Source: Megachile rotundata
Taxonomy: Eukaryota > Arthropoda > Insecta > Hymenoptera > Megachilidae
Length of the DNA stretch: 64,000 bases
Reading direction: 5' to 3'
Assembly: GCF_050947335.1 (NCBI RefSeq)
Contig: NW_027473480.1
Location: 124,001 to 188,000, forward strand
The notes beneath the pieces were generated by a model. That model ran no database searches and had not been told where the DNA came from. It worked only from the letters and a program-made list of their open reading frames with translations. Positions 1 to 13,800 of the stretch are shown here, one piece after another. Positions within the stretch are counted from its first letter, which is position 1; every line of letters starts with the position of its first letter. The position numbers and the translations under genes were made by a program.

Positions 1-83
1 TATACTTATTACTCTTATTATTATCAACCTAACTCATATTATTAGCCGTATTATGCTTAAATGATCGATAGAACGACAATTAC
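1..83 (+). repeat. Reference monomer and its anatomy
   Basis: This is the first full monomer and serves as the coordinate frame. Consensus landmarks are TATACTTATT at monomer positions 1-10, a pyrimidine-rich TTATTA stretch at 13-24, AACTCATATT at 31-40, ATTAGCCATA at 41-50, TTATGC at 51-56, GATCGATAG at 63-71 and GAACGACAATTAC at 71-83. Consensus composition is about 29 A, 34 T, 14 C and 6 G. Positions 35-46 (CATATTATTAGC) and 47-56 (CATATTATGC) form an imperfect internal direct repeat. There are two CpGs, at 67-68 and 74-75. The most variable positions are 2, 7-8, 12-22, 25-28, 42-48, 57-61, 63-69 and 72-76. Both strands carry stop codons in the consensus (for example TAA in CTAAC, TAG in TTAGCC and GATAG, TGA in ATGATC). 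Confidence 0.95.
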
Positions 84-556
84 TATACTTATTACTCTTA
101 TTATTATCAATCTAACTCATATTACTAGCAATATTATGCTTAAATGATCGATAGAACGACAATTACTATACTTATTACTCTTATTATTATCAATCTAACT
201 CATATTATTAGCCATATTATGCTTATATGATCGATAGAACGACAATTACTATACTCACTGCTCTTATTATTATCAATCTAACTCATATTATTAGCCATAT
301 TATGCAGATATGTCGATAGAACGACAATTACTATACTTATTACACTCACTATTATCAATCTAACTCATATTATTAACAATATTATGCAGATATGATCGAT
401 AGCACGACATTTACTATACTTATTACTCTTATTATTATCAACCTAACTCATATTATTAGCCGTATTATGCAGATATGATCGATAGAACTACAATTACTAT
501 ACCCATTACTCTTATTATTATCAATCTAACTCATATTATTAGCCATATTATGCTTA
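1..556 (+). repeat. Left-edge monomers, mosaic
   Basis: These monomers are satellite only and belong to no complete local higher-order unit. They include the first 82-bp monomer (250-331). About 463-740 matches 12405-12682 at an offset of 11942 bp, sharing the GAACTAC and CCCATT variants followed by CTGTACTTACTACTC. The left end of the array is not reached. Confidence 0.85.
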
Positions 557-2589
557 TATGATCGATAGAACGACAATTACTGTACTTACTACTCTTACCA
601 TTATCGATCTAACTCATATTATTAGCCATATTATGCTTATATGATCGATAGAACGACAATTACTATACTTATTACTCTTATTATTATCAATCCAACTCAT
701 ATTATTAACCATATTATGCTTGTATGATCGATAGAACGACAATTACTATACTTATTATTCTTATTTTTTTCTACCTAACTCATATTATTAGCCATATTAT
801 GCTTAAATGATCGATAGAACGACAATTACTATACTTATTACTCTTATTATTATCAATCTAACTCATATTACTAGCCATATTATGCTTAAACGATCGATAG
901 AACGACAATTACTATACTTATTACTCTTATTATTATCAATCTAACTCATATTACTAGCCATATTATGCTTAAATGATCGATAGAACGACAATTACTATAC
1001 TTATTACTCTTATTATTATCAATCTAACTCATATTATTAACCATATTATGCTTGTATGATCGATAGAACGACAATTACTATACTTATTATTCTTATTTTT
1101 ATCTACCTAACTCATATTATTAGCCATATTATGCTTAAATGATCGATAGAACGACAATTACTATACTTATTATTCTTATTTTTATCTACCTAACTCATAT
1201 TATTAGCCATATTATGCTTAAATGATCGGTAGAACGACAATTACTATACTTATTACTCTTATTATTATCAATCTAACTCATATTACTAGCCATATTATGC
1301 TTAAATGATCGATAGAACGACAATTACTATACTTATTACTCTTATCATGATCAATCTAACTCATATTATTAGCCATATTATGCTTATATGATCGATAGAA
1401 CGACAATTACTATACTTATTACTCTTATTATTATCAATCTAACTCATATTATTAGCCATATTATGCTTATATGATCGACAGAACGACAATTACTATACTT
1501 ATTATTCTTATTTTTATCAACCTAACTCATATTATTAGCCATATTATGCTTAAATGATCGATAGAAGGACAATTACTATACTTATTACTCTTATTATTAT
1601 GAATCTAACTCATATTATCAACCATATTATGCAGATATGATCGATAGAACGACAATTACTATACTTATTACTCATATCATTATCGATCTAACTCATATTA
1701 TTAGCCATATTATGCTTATATGATCGACAGAACGACAATTACTATACTTATTACACACACTGTTATCAATCTAACTCATATTCTTAACCATATTATGCTA
1801 ATTTGATCGATAGAACGACAATCACTATACTTATTACTCTTATTATTATCAATCTAACTCATATTATTAGCCGTATTATGCTTAAATGATCGATAGAACG
1901 ACAATTACTGTACTTATTACTCTTATCATTATCGATCTAACTCATATTATTAGCCATATTATGCTTATATGATCGATAGAACGACAATTACTATACTTAT
2001 TACTCTTATTATTATCAATCTAACTCATATTATTAGCCATATTATGTAGATATGATCGATAGAACGACAATTACTATACTTATTACACTCACTATTATTA
2101 ATCTAACTCATATTATTAACCATATTATGCAGATATGATCGATAGCACGACATTTACTATACTTATTACTCCTATTATTATCAACCTAACTCATATTATT
2201 AGCCATATTATGCTTATATGATCGATAGAACGACAATTACTATACTTATTATTCTTATTTTTATCAACCTAACTCATATTATTAGCCATATTATGCTTAA
2301 ATGATCGATAGAACGACAATTACTATACTTATTACTCTTATTATTATGAGTCTGACTCATATTACTAACCATATTATGCAGATATGATCGATAGAACTAC
2401 AATTACTATACTCATTACTCTTATTATTATCAATCTAACTCATATTATTAGCCATATTATGCTTATATGATCGATAGAACGACAATTACTGTACTTACTA
2501 CTCTTATCATTATCGATCTAACTCATATTATTAGCCATATTATGCTTATATGATCGATAGAACGACAATTATTATACTTATTACTCTTA
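557..2589 (+). repeat. 2.03-kb block R, copy 1 (recurs 16004 bp downstream)
   Basis: This segment recurs almost base for base at 16561-18593. Rare landmarks confirm the offset of 16004 bp: the T7 tract before CTACC (771/16775), GAAGGAC (1565 on this side), CATATTCTTAACC (TTCTTA at 1781/17785) and GAGTCTGACTC (TCTGAC at 2351/18355). On reading I noticed only a couple of substitutions, such as A1317 versus G17321 and T1681 versus C17685. Edges are where matching stops: near 557 (TTATATG versus TTAAATG) and at 2590 (TTATTATTATC versus TTACTATTGTC). Part of the block is also present at 9679-10878. Confidence 0.9.
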
Positions 2590-3799
2590 TTATTATCAAT
2601 CTAACTCATATTATTAGCCATATTATGCAGATATGATCGATAGAACGACAATTACTATACTTATTACTCTTATTATTATCAATCTAACTCATATTACTAG
2701 CCATATTATGCTTAAATGATCGATAGAACTGCAATTACTATACTTATTACTCTTATTATTATCAATCTAACTCATATTACTAGCCATATTATGCTTAAAT
2801 GATCGATAGAACGACAATTACTATACTTATTACTCTTATCATTATCAATCTAACTCATATTATTAGCCATATTATGCTTATGTGATCGATAGAACGACAA
2901 TTACTATACTTATTACTCTTATTATTATCAATCTAACTCATATTATTAGCCATATTATGCAGATATGTCGATAGAACGACAATTACTATACTTATTACAC
3001 TCACTATTATCAATCTAACTCATATTATTAACAATATTATGCAGATATGATCGATAGCACGACATTTACTATACTTATTACTCTTATTATTATCAACCTA
3101 ACTCATATTATTAGCCGTATTATGCTTAAATGATCGATAGAACGACAATTACTATACTTATTACTCTTATTATTATCAATCTAACTCATATTATTAGCCA
3201 TATTATGCTTATATGATCGACAGAACGACAATTACTATACTTATTACACTTACTATTATCAATCTAACTCATATTATTAGCCATATTATGCTTATATGAT
3301 CGATAGAACGACAATTACTATACTTATTACTCTTATTATTATCAATCTAACTCATATTACTAGCCATATTATGCTTAAATGATCGATAGAACGACAATTA
3401 CTATACTTATTACTCTTATTATTATCAATCTAACTCATATTATTAGCCATATTATGCTTATATGATCGATAGAACGACAATTACTATACTCACTACTCTT
3501 ATTATTATCAATCTAACTCATATTATTAGCCATATTATGCTTATATGATCGACAGAACGACAATTACTGTACTTATTACACTTACTATTATCAATCTAAC
3601 TCATATTATTAGCCATATTATGCTTATATGATCGACAGAACGACAATTACGATACTTATTACACTTACTATTATCAATCTAACTCATATTATTAGCCATA
3701 TTATGCTTATATGATCGACAGAACGACAATTACTATACTTATTACACTTACTATTATCAATCTAACTCATATTATTAGCCATATTATGCTTATATGATC
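2590..3799 (+). repeat. Mosaic satellite segment with a tripled monomer
   Basis: This is satellite only. About 2975-3629 matches 10853-11507 at an offset of 7878 bp. From about 3549 to 3797 three consecutive monomers share GATCGACAG followed by TTATTACACTTACT, differing only at the first bases (CTGTACT, CGATACT, CTATACT). That looks like recent single-monomer amplification. It contains one 82-bp monomer (its G at 2959). Confidence 0.82.
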
Positions 3800-6700
3800 G
3801 ATAGAACGACAATTACTATACTTATTACTCTTATTATTATCAATCTAACTCATATTACTAGCCATATTATGCTTAAATGATCGATAGAACGACAATTACT
3901 ATACTTATTACTCTTATTATTATCAATCTAACTCATATTATTAGCCATATTATGCTTATATGATCGATAGAACGACAATTACTATACTCACTACTCTTAT
4001 TATTATCAATCTAACTCATATTATTAGCCATATTATGCTTATATGATCGACAGAACGACAATTACTGTACTTATTACACTTACTATTATCAATCTAACTC
4101 ATATTATTAGCCATATTATGCTTATATGATCGATAGAACGACAATTACTATACTTATTACTCTTATTATTATCAATCTAACTCATATTATTAGCCATATT
4201 ATGCAGATATGTCGATAGAACGACAATTACTATACTTATTACACTCACTAGTATCAATCTAACTCATATTATTAACAATATTATGCAGATATGATCGATA
4301 GCACGACATTTACTATACTTATTACTCTTATTATTATCAACCTAACTCATATTATTAGCCGTATTATGCTTAAATGATCGATAGAACGACAATTACTATA
4401 CTTATTACTCTTATTATTATCAATCTAACTCATATTACTAGCCATATTATGCTTAAATGATCGATAGAACGACAATTACTATACTTATTACTCTTATTAT
4501 TATCAATCTAACTCATATTATTAGCCATATTATGCTTATATGATCGATAGAACGACAATTACTATACTCACTACTCTTATTATTATCAATCTAACTCATA
4601 TTATTAGCCATATTATGCTTATATGATCGACAGAACGACAATTACTGTACTTATTACACTTACTATTATCAATCTAACTCATATTATTAGCCATATTATG
4701 CTTATATGATCGATAGAACGACAATTACTATACTTATTACTCTTATTATTATCAATCTAACTCATATTATTAGCCATATTATGCAGATATGTCGATAGAA
4801 CGACAATTACTATACTTATTACACTCACTATTATCAATCTAACTCATATTATTAACAATATTATGCAGATATGATCGATAGCACGACATTTACTATACTT
4901 ATTACTCTTATTATTATCAACCTAACTCATATTATTAGCCGTATTATGCTTAAATGATCGATAGAACGACAATTACTGTACTTACTACTCTTACCATTAT
5001 CGATCTAACTCATATTATTAGCCATATTATGCTTATATGATCGATAGAACGACAATTACTATACTTATTACTCTTATTATTATCAATCCAACTCATATTA
5101 TTAACCATATTATGCTTGTATGATCGATAGAACGACAATTACTATACTTATTATTCTTATTTTTTTCTACCTAACTCATATTATTAGCCATATTATGCTT
5201 AAATGATCGATAGAACGACAATTACTATACTTATTACTCTTATTATTATCAATCTAACTCATATTACTAGCCATATTATGCTTAAACGATCGATAGAACG
5301 ACAATTACTATACTTATTACTCTTATTATTATCAATCTAACTCATATTACTAGCCATATTATGCTTAAATGATCGATAGAACGACAATTACTATACTTAT
5401 TACTCTTATTATTATCAATCTAACTCATATTATTAGCCATATTATGCTTATATGATCGATAGAACGACAATTACTATACTCACTACTCTTATTATTATCA
5501 ATCTAACTCATATTATTAGCCATATTATGCTTATATGATCGACAGAACGACAATTACTGTACTTATTACACTTACTATTATCAATCTAACTCATATTATT
5601 AGCCATATTATGCTTATATGATCGATAGAACGACAATTACTATACTTATTACTCTTATTATTATCAATCTAACTCATATTATTAGCCATATTATGCAGAT
5701 ATGTCGATAGAACGACAATTACTATACTTATTACACTCACTAGTATCAATCTAACTCATATTATTAACAATATTATGCAGATATGATCGATAGCACGACA
5801 TTTACTATACTTATTACTCTTATTATTATTAACCTAACTCATATTATTAGCCGTATTATGCTTAAATGATCGATAGAACGACAATTACTATACTTATTAC
5901 TCTTATTATTATCAATCTAACTCATATTACTAGCCATATTATGCTTAAATGATCGATAGAACGACAATTACTATACTTATTACTCTTATTATTATCAATC
6001 TAACTCATATTATTAGCCATATTATGCTTATATGATCGATAGAACGACAATTACTATACTCACTACTCTTATTATTATCAATCTAACTCATATTATTAGC
6101 CATATTATGCTTATATGATCGACAGAACGACAATTACTGTACTTATTACACTTACTATTATCAATCTAACTCATATTATTAGCCATATTATGCTTATATG
6201 ATCGATAGAACGACAATTACTATACTTATTACTCTTATTATTATCAATCTAACTCATATTATTAGCCATATTATGCAGATATGTCGATAGAACGACAATT
6301 ACTATACTTATTACACTCACTATTATCAATCTAACTCATATTATTAACAATATTATGCAGATATGATCGATAGCACGACATTTACTATACTTATTACTCT
6401 TATTATTATCAACCTAACTCATATTATTAGCCGTATTATGCTTAAATGATCGATAGAACGACAATTACTGTACTTACTACTCTTACCATTATCGATCTAA
6501 CTCATATTATTAGCCATATTATGCTTATATGATCGATAGAACGACAATTACTATACTTATTACTCTTATTATTATCAATCCAACTCATATTATTAACCAT
6601 ATTATGCTTGTATGATCGATAGAACGACAATTACTATACTTATTATTCTTATTTTTTTCTACCTAACTCATATTATTAGCCATATTATGCTTAAATGATC

Positions 6701-6967
6701 GATAGAACGACAATTACTATACTTATTACTCTTATTATTATCAATCTAACTCATATTACTAGCCATATTATGCTTAAACGATCGATAGAACGACAATTAC
6801 TATACTTATTACTCTTATTATTATCAATCTAACTCATATTACTAGCCATATTATGCTTAAATGATCGATAGAACGACAATTACTATACTTATTACTCTTA
6901 TTATTATCAATCTAACTCATATTATTAGCCATATTATGCTTATATGATCGATAGAACGACAATTACT
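3800..6967 (+). repeat. 18-monomer higher-order repeat, 1492-bp period
   Basis: Two full copies (about 3800-5291 and 5292-6783) plus about 180 bp of a third repeat at 1492 bp, which is 18 monomers with two 82-bp members. Landmarks at this spacing are the 82-bp monomers at 4203/5695 and 4783/6275, CTAGTATC (GTATC at 4251/5743) and T7-CTACC (CTACC at 5167/6659). The third copy diverges at about 6968, where CTATACTCACTAC becomes CTGTACTTACTAC. A related single copy lies at about 8526-10018, at an offset of 4726 bp (82-bp monomers 8929 and 9509, GTATC at 8977, CTACC at 9893). Confidence 0.9.
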
Positions 6968-8271
6968 GTACTTACTACTCTTATCATTATCGATCTAACT
7001 CATATTATTAGCCATATTATGCTTATATGATCGATAGAACGACAATTACTATACTTATTACTCTTATTATTATCAATCTAACTCATATTATTAGCCATAT
7101 TATGCAGATATGATCGATAGAACGACAATTACTATACTTATTACTATTATTATTATCAATCTTACTCATATTATTAGCCATATTATGCTTATATGATCGA
7201 TAGAACGACAATTACTATACTTATTACTCTTATTATTATCAATCCAACTCATATTATTAACCATATTATGCTTGTATGATCGATAGAACGACAATTACTA
7301 TACTTATTATTCTTATTTTTATCTACCTAACTCATATTATTAGCCATATTATGCTTAAATGATCGATAGAACGACAATTACTATACTTATTACTCTTATT
7401 ATTATCAATCTAACTCATATTACTAGCCATATTATGCTTAAATGATCGATAGAACGACAATTACTATACTTATTACTCTTATTATTATCAATCTAACTCA
7501 TATTATTAGCCATATTATGCTTATATGATCGATAGAACGACAATTACTATACTCACTACTCTTATTATTATCAATCTAACTCATATTATTAGCCATATTA
7601 TGCTTATATGATCGACAGAACGACAATTACTGTACTTATTACACTTACTATTATCAATCTAACTCATATTATTAGCCATATTATGCTTATATGATCGATA
7701 GAACGACAATTACTATACTTATTACTCTTATTATTATCAATCTAACTCATATTATTAGCCATATTATGCAGATATGTCGATAGAACGACAATTACTATAC
7801 TTATTACACTCACTATTATCAATCTAACTCATATTATTAACAATATTATGCAGATATGATCGATAGCACGACATTTACTATACTTATTACTCTTATTATT
7901 ATCAACCTAACTCATATTATTAGCCGTATTATGCTTATATGATCGATAGAACGACAATTACTATACTTATTACTCTTATTATTATCAATCCAACTCATAT
8001 TATTAACCATATTATGCTTGTATGATCGATAGAACGACAATTACTATACTTATTATTCTTATTTTTTTCTACCTAACTCATATGATTAGCCATATTATGC
8101 TTAAATGATCGATAGAACGACAATTACTATACTTATTACTCTTATTATTATCAATCTAACTCATATTACTAGCCATATTATGCTTAAATGATCGATAGAA
8201 CGACAATTACTATACTTATTACTCTTATCATTATCAATCTAACTCATATTATTAGCCATATTATGCTTATA
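6968..8271 (+). repeat. Mosaic satellite segment between HOR blocks
   Basis: This is satellite monomers only, made of variants seen in the flanking 18-mers but in a different order. It includes one 82-bp monomer (G at 7768) and one T7-CTACC monomer (CTACC at 8069), which lies 1410 bp from the one at 6659 and so is off the 1492-bp period. The segment reads as a rearranged or partly deleted 18-mer. Confidence 0.8.
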
Positions 8272-10878
8272 TGATCGATAGAACGACAATTACTATACTT
8301 ATTACTCTTATTATTATCAACCTAACTCATATTATTAGCCGTATTATGCTTAAATGATCGATAGAACGACAATTACTATACTTATTACTCTTATTATTAT
8401 CAATCTAACTCATATTATTAGCCATATTATGCTTATATGATCGACAGAACGACAATTACTATACTTATTACACTTACTATTATCAATCTAACTCATATTA
8501 TTAGCCTTATTATGCTTATATGATCGATAGAACGACAATTACTATACTTATTACTCTTATTATTATCAATCTAACTCATATTACTAGCCATATTATGCTT
8601 AAATGATCGATAGAACGACAATTACTATACTTATTACTCTTATTATTATCAATCTAACTCATATTATTAGCCATATTATGCTTATATGATCGATAGAACG
8701 ACAATTACTATACTCACTACTCTTATTATTATCAATCTAACTCATATTATTAGCCATATTATGCTTATATGATCGACAGAACGACAATTACTGTACTTAT
8801 TACACTTACTATTATCAATCTAACTCATATTATTAGCCATATTATGCTTATATGATCGATAGAACGACAATTACTATACTTATTACTCTTATTATTATCA
8901 ATCTAACTCATATTATTAGCCATATTATGCAGATATGTCGATAGAACGACAATTACTATACTTATTACACTCACTAGTATCAATCTAACTCATATTATTA
9001 ACAATATTATGCAGATATGATCGATAGCACGACATTTACTATACTTATTACTCTTATTATTATCAACCTAACTCATATTATTAGCCGTATTATGCTTAAA
9101 TGATCGATAGAACGACAATTACTATACTTATTACTCTTATTATTATCAATCTAACTCATATTACTAGCCATATTATGCTTAAATGATCGATAGAACGACA
9201 ATTACTATACTTATTACTCTAATTATTATCAATCTAACTCATATTATTAGCCATATTATGCTTATATGATCGATAGAACGACAATTACTATACTCACTAC
9301 TCTTATTATTATCAATCTAACTCATATTATTAGCCATATTATGCTTATATGATCGACAGAACGACAATTACTGTACTTATTACACTTACTATTATCAATC
9401 TAACTCATATTATTAGCCATATTATGCTTATATGATCGATAGAACGACAATTACTATACTTATTACTCTTATTATTATCAATCTAACTCATATTATTAGC
9501 CATATTATGCAGATATGTCGATAGAACGACAATTACTATACTTATTACACTCACTATTATCAATCTAACTCATATTATTAACAATATTATGCAGATATGA
9601 TCGATAGCACGACATTTACTATACTTATTACTCTTATTATTATCAACCTAACTCATATTATTAGCCGTATTATGCTTAAATGATCGATAGAACGACAATT
9701 ACTGTACTTACTACTCTTACCATTATCGATCTAACTCATATTATTAGCCATATTATGCTTATATGATCGATAGAACGACAATTACTATACTTATTACTCT
9801 TATTATTATCAATCCAACTCATATTATTAACCATATTATGCTTGTATGATCGATAGAACGACAATTACTATACTTATTATTCTTATTTTTTTCTACCTAA
9901 CTCATATTATTAGCCATATTATGCTTAAATGATCGATAGAACGACAATTACTATACTTATTACTCTTATTATTATCAATCTAACTCATATTACTAGCCAT
10001 ATTATGCTTAAACGATCGATAGAACGACAATTACTATACTTATTACTCTTATTATTATCAATCTAACTCATATTACTAGCCATATTATGCTTAAATGATC
10101 GATAGAACGACAATTACTATACTTATTACTCTTATTATTATCAATCTAACTCATATTATTAACCATATTATGCTTGTATGATCGATAGAACGACAATTAC
10201 TATACTTATTATTCTTATTTTTATCTACCTAACTCATATTATTAGCCATATTATGCTTAAATGATCGATAGAACGACAATTACTATACTTATTATTCTTA
10301 TTTTTATCTACCTAACTCATATTATTAGCCATATTATGCTTAAATGATCGGTAGAACGACAATTACTATACTTATTACTCTTATTATTATCAATCTAACT
10401 CATATTACTAGCCATATTATGCTTAAATGATCGATAGAACGACAATTACTATACTTATTACTCTTATCATGATCAATCTAACTCATATTATTAGCCATAT
10501 TATGCTTATATGATCGATAGAACGACAATTACTATACTTATTACTCTTATTATTATCAATCTAACTCATATTATTAGCCATATTATGCTTATATGATCGA
10601 CAGAACGACAATTACTATACTTATTATTCTTATTTTTATCAACCTAACTCATATTATTAGCCATATTATGCTTAAATGATCGATAGAAGGACAATTACTA
10701 TACTTATTACTCTTATTATTATGAATCTAACTCATATTATCAACCATATTATGCAGATATGATCGATAGAACGACAATTACTATACTTATTACTCATATC
10801 ATTATCGATCTAACTCATATTATTAGCCATATTATGCTTATATGATCGACAGAACGACAATTACTATACTTATTACAC
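8272..10878 (+). repeat. 2.6-kb block, copy 1 of a pair 6882 bp apart
   Basis: This segment matches about 15154-17760 at an offset of 6882 bp. The 82-bp monomers at 8929 and 9509 pair with those at 15811 and 16391, and CTACC at 9893 pairs with 16775. It begins where TTATATG replaces TTGTATG. It ends at about 10879, where TTACACTC here faces TTACACAC in the other copy. Its right part (9679-10878) is also the partial third copy of block R, at offset 9122 from 557. One private change seen is GCCTTATT near 8505. Confidence 0.87.
9679..10878 (+). repeat. Block R, partial copy 2 (1.2 kb)
   Basis: This matches 557-1756 at an offset of 9122 bp. T7-CTACC is at 771/9893 and GAAGGAC (AAGG) at 1565/10687. 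The match breaks at 10879, which is also where the 30-monomer repeat takes over, so the break is a recombination junction between two higher-order families. Confidence 0.88.
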
Positions 10879-13800
10879 TCACTATTATCAATCTAACTCA
10901 TATTATTAACAATATTATGCAGATATGATCGATAGCACGACATTTACTATACTTATTACTCTTATTATTATCAACCTAACTCATATTATTAGCCGTATTA
11001 TGCTTAAATGATCGATAGAACGACAATTACTATACTTATTACTCTTATTATTATCAATCTAACTCATATTATTAGCCATATTATGCTTATATGATCGACA
11101 GAACGACAATTACTATACTTATTACACTTACTATTATCAATCTAACTCATATTATTAGCCATATTATGCTTATATGATCGATAGAACGACAATTACTATA
11201 CTTATTACTCTTATTATTATCAATCTAACTCATATTACTAGCCATATTATGCTTAAATGATCGATAGAACGACAATTACTATACTTATTACTCTTATTAT
11301 TATCAATCTAACTCATATTATTAGCCATATTATGCTTATATGATCGATAGAACGACAATTACTATACTCACTACTCTTATTATTATCAATCTAACTCATA
11401 TTATTAGCCATATTATGCTTATATGATCGACAGAACGACAATTACTGTACTTATTACACTTACTATTATCAATCTAACTCATATTATTAGCCATATTATG
11501 CTTATATGATCGATAGAACGACAATTACTATACTTATTACTCTTATTATTATCAATCTAACTCATATTATTAGCCATATTATGCAGATATGTCGATAGAA
11601 CGACAATTACTATACTTATTACACTCACTATTATCAATCTAACTCATATTATTAACAATATTATGCAGATATGATCGATAGCACGACATTTACTATACTT
11701 ATTACTCTTATTATTATCAACCTAACTCATATTATTAGCCGTATTATGCTTAAATGATCGATAGAACGACAATTACTATACTTATTACTCTTATTATTAT
11801 CAATCTAACTCATATTACTAGCCATATTATGCTTAAATGATCGATAGAACGACAATTACTATACTTATTACTCTTATTATTATCAATCTAACTCATATTA
11901 TTAGCCATATTATGCTTATATGATCGATAGAACGACAATTACTATACTCACTACTCTTATTATTATCAATCTAACTCATATTATTAGCCATATTATGCAG
12001 ATATGTCGATAGAACGACAATTACTATACTTATTACACTCACTATTATCAATCTAACTCATATTATTAACAATATTATGCAGATATGATCGATAGCACGA
12101 CATTTACTATACTTATTACTCTTATTATTATCAACCTAACTCATATTATTAGCCGTATTATGCTTATATGATCGATAGAACGACAATTACTATACTTATT
12201 ACTCTTATTATTATCAATCTAACTCATATTATTAGCCATATTATGCTTATATGATCGACAGAACGACAATTACTATACTTATTATTCTTATTTTTATCAA
12301 CCTAACTCATATTATTAGCTATATTATGCTTAAATGATCGATAGAAGGACAATTACTATACTTATTACTCCTATTATTATGAATCTAACTCATATTATTA
12401 ACCATATTATGCAGATATGATCGATAGAACTACAATTACTATACCCATTACTCTTATTATTATCAATCTAACTCATATTATTAGCCATATTATGCTTATA
12501 TGATCGATAGAACGACAATTACTGTACTTACTACTCTTACCATTATCGATCTAACTCATATTATTAGCCATATTATGCTTATATGATCGATAGAACGACA
12601 ATTACTATACTTATTACTCTTATTATTATCAATCCAACTCATATTATTAACCATATTATGCTTGTATGATCGATAGAACGACAATTACTATACTTATTAC
12701 TCTTATTATTATCAACCTAACTCATATTATTAGCCGTATTATGCTTAAATGATCGATAGAACGACAATTACTATACTTATTACTCTTATTATTATCAATC
12801 TAACTCATATTATTAGCCATATTATGCTTATATGATCGACAGAACGACAATTACTATACTTATTACACTTACTATTATCAATCTAACTCATATTATTAGC
12901 CATATTATGCTTATATGATCGATAGAACGACAATTACTATACTTATTACTCTTATTATTATCAATCTAACTCATATTACTAGCCATATTATGCTTAAATG
13001 ATCGATAGAACGACAATTACTATACTTATTACTCTTATTATTATCAATCTAACTCATATTATTAGCCATATTATGCTTATATGATCGATAGAACGACAAT
13101 TACTATACTCACTACTCTTATTATTATCAATCTAACTCATATTATTAGCCATATTATGCTTATATGATCGACAGAACGACAATTACTGTACTTATTACAC
13201 TTACTATTATCAATCTAACTCATATTATTAGCCATATTATGCTTATATGATCGATAGAACGACAATTACTATACTTATTACTCTTATTATTATCAATCTA
13301 ACTCATATTATTAGCCATATTATGCAGATATGTCGATAGAACGACAATTACTATACTTATTACACTCACTATTATCAATCTAACTCATATTATTAACAAT
13401 ATTATGCAGATATGATCGATAGCACGACATTTACTATACTTATTACTCTTATTATTATCAACCTAACTCATATTATTAGCCGTATTATGCTTAAATGATC
13501 GATAGAACGACAATTACTATACTTATTACTCTTATTATTATCAATCTAACTCATATTATTAGCCATATTATGCTTATATGATCGACAGAACGACAATTAC
13601 TATACTTATTACACTTACTATTATCAATCTAACTCATATTATTAGCCATATTATGCTTATATGATCGATAGAACGACAATTACTATACTTATTACTCTTA
13701 TTATTATCAATCTAACTCATATTACTAGCCATATTATGCTTAAATGATCGATAGAACGACAATTACTATACTTATTACTCTTATTATTATCAATCTAACT

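Noticed and set aside
751..775. T7 tract before CTACC (also near 5160, 6652, 8062, 9886, 16768) as a terminator
   Set aside because: It is a monomer variant copied along with higher-order blocks. There is no stem upstream and no transcription unit.
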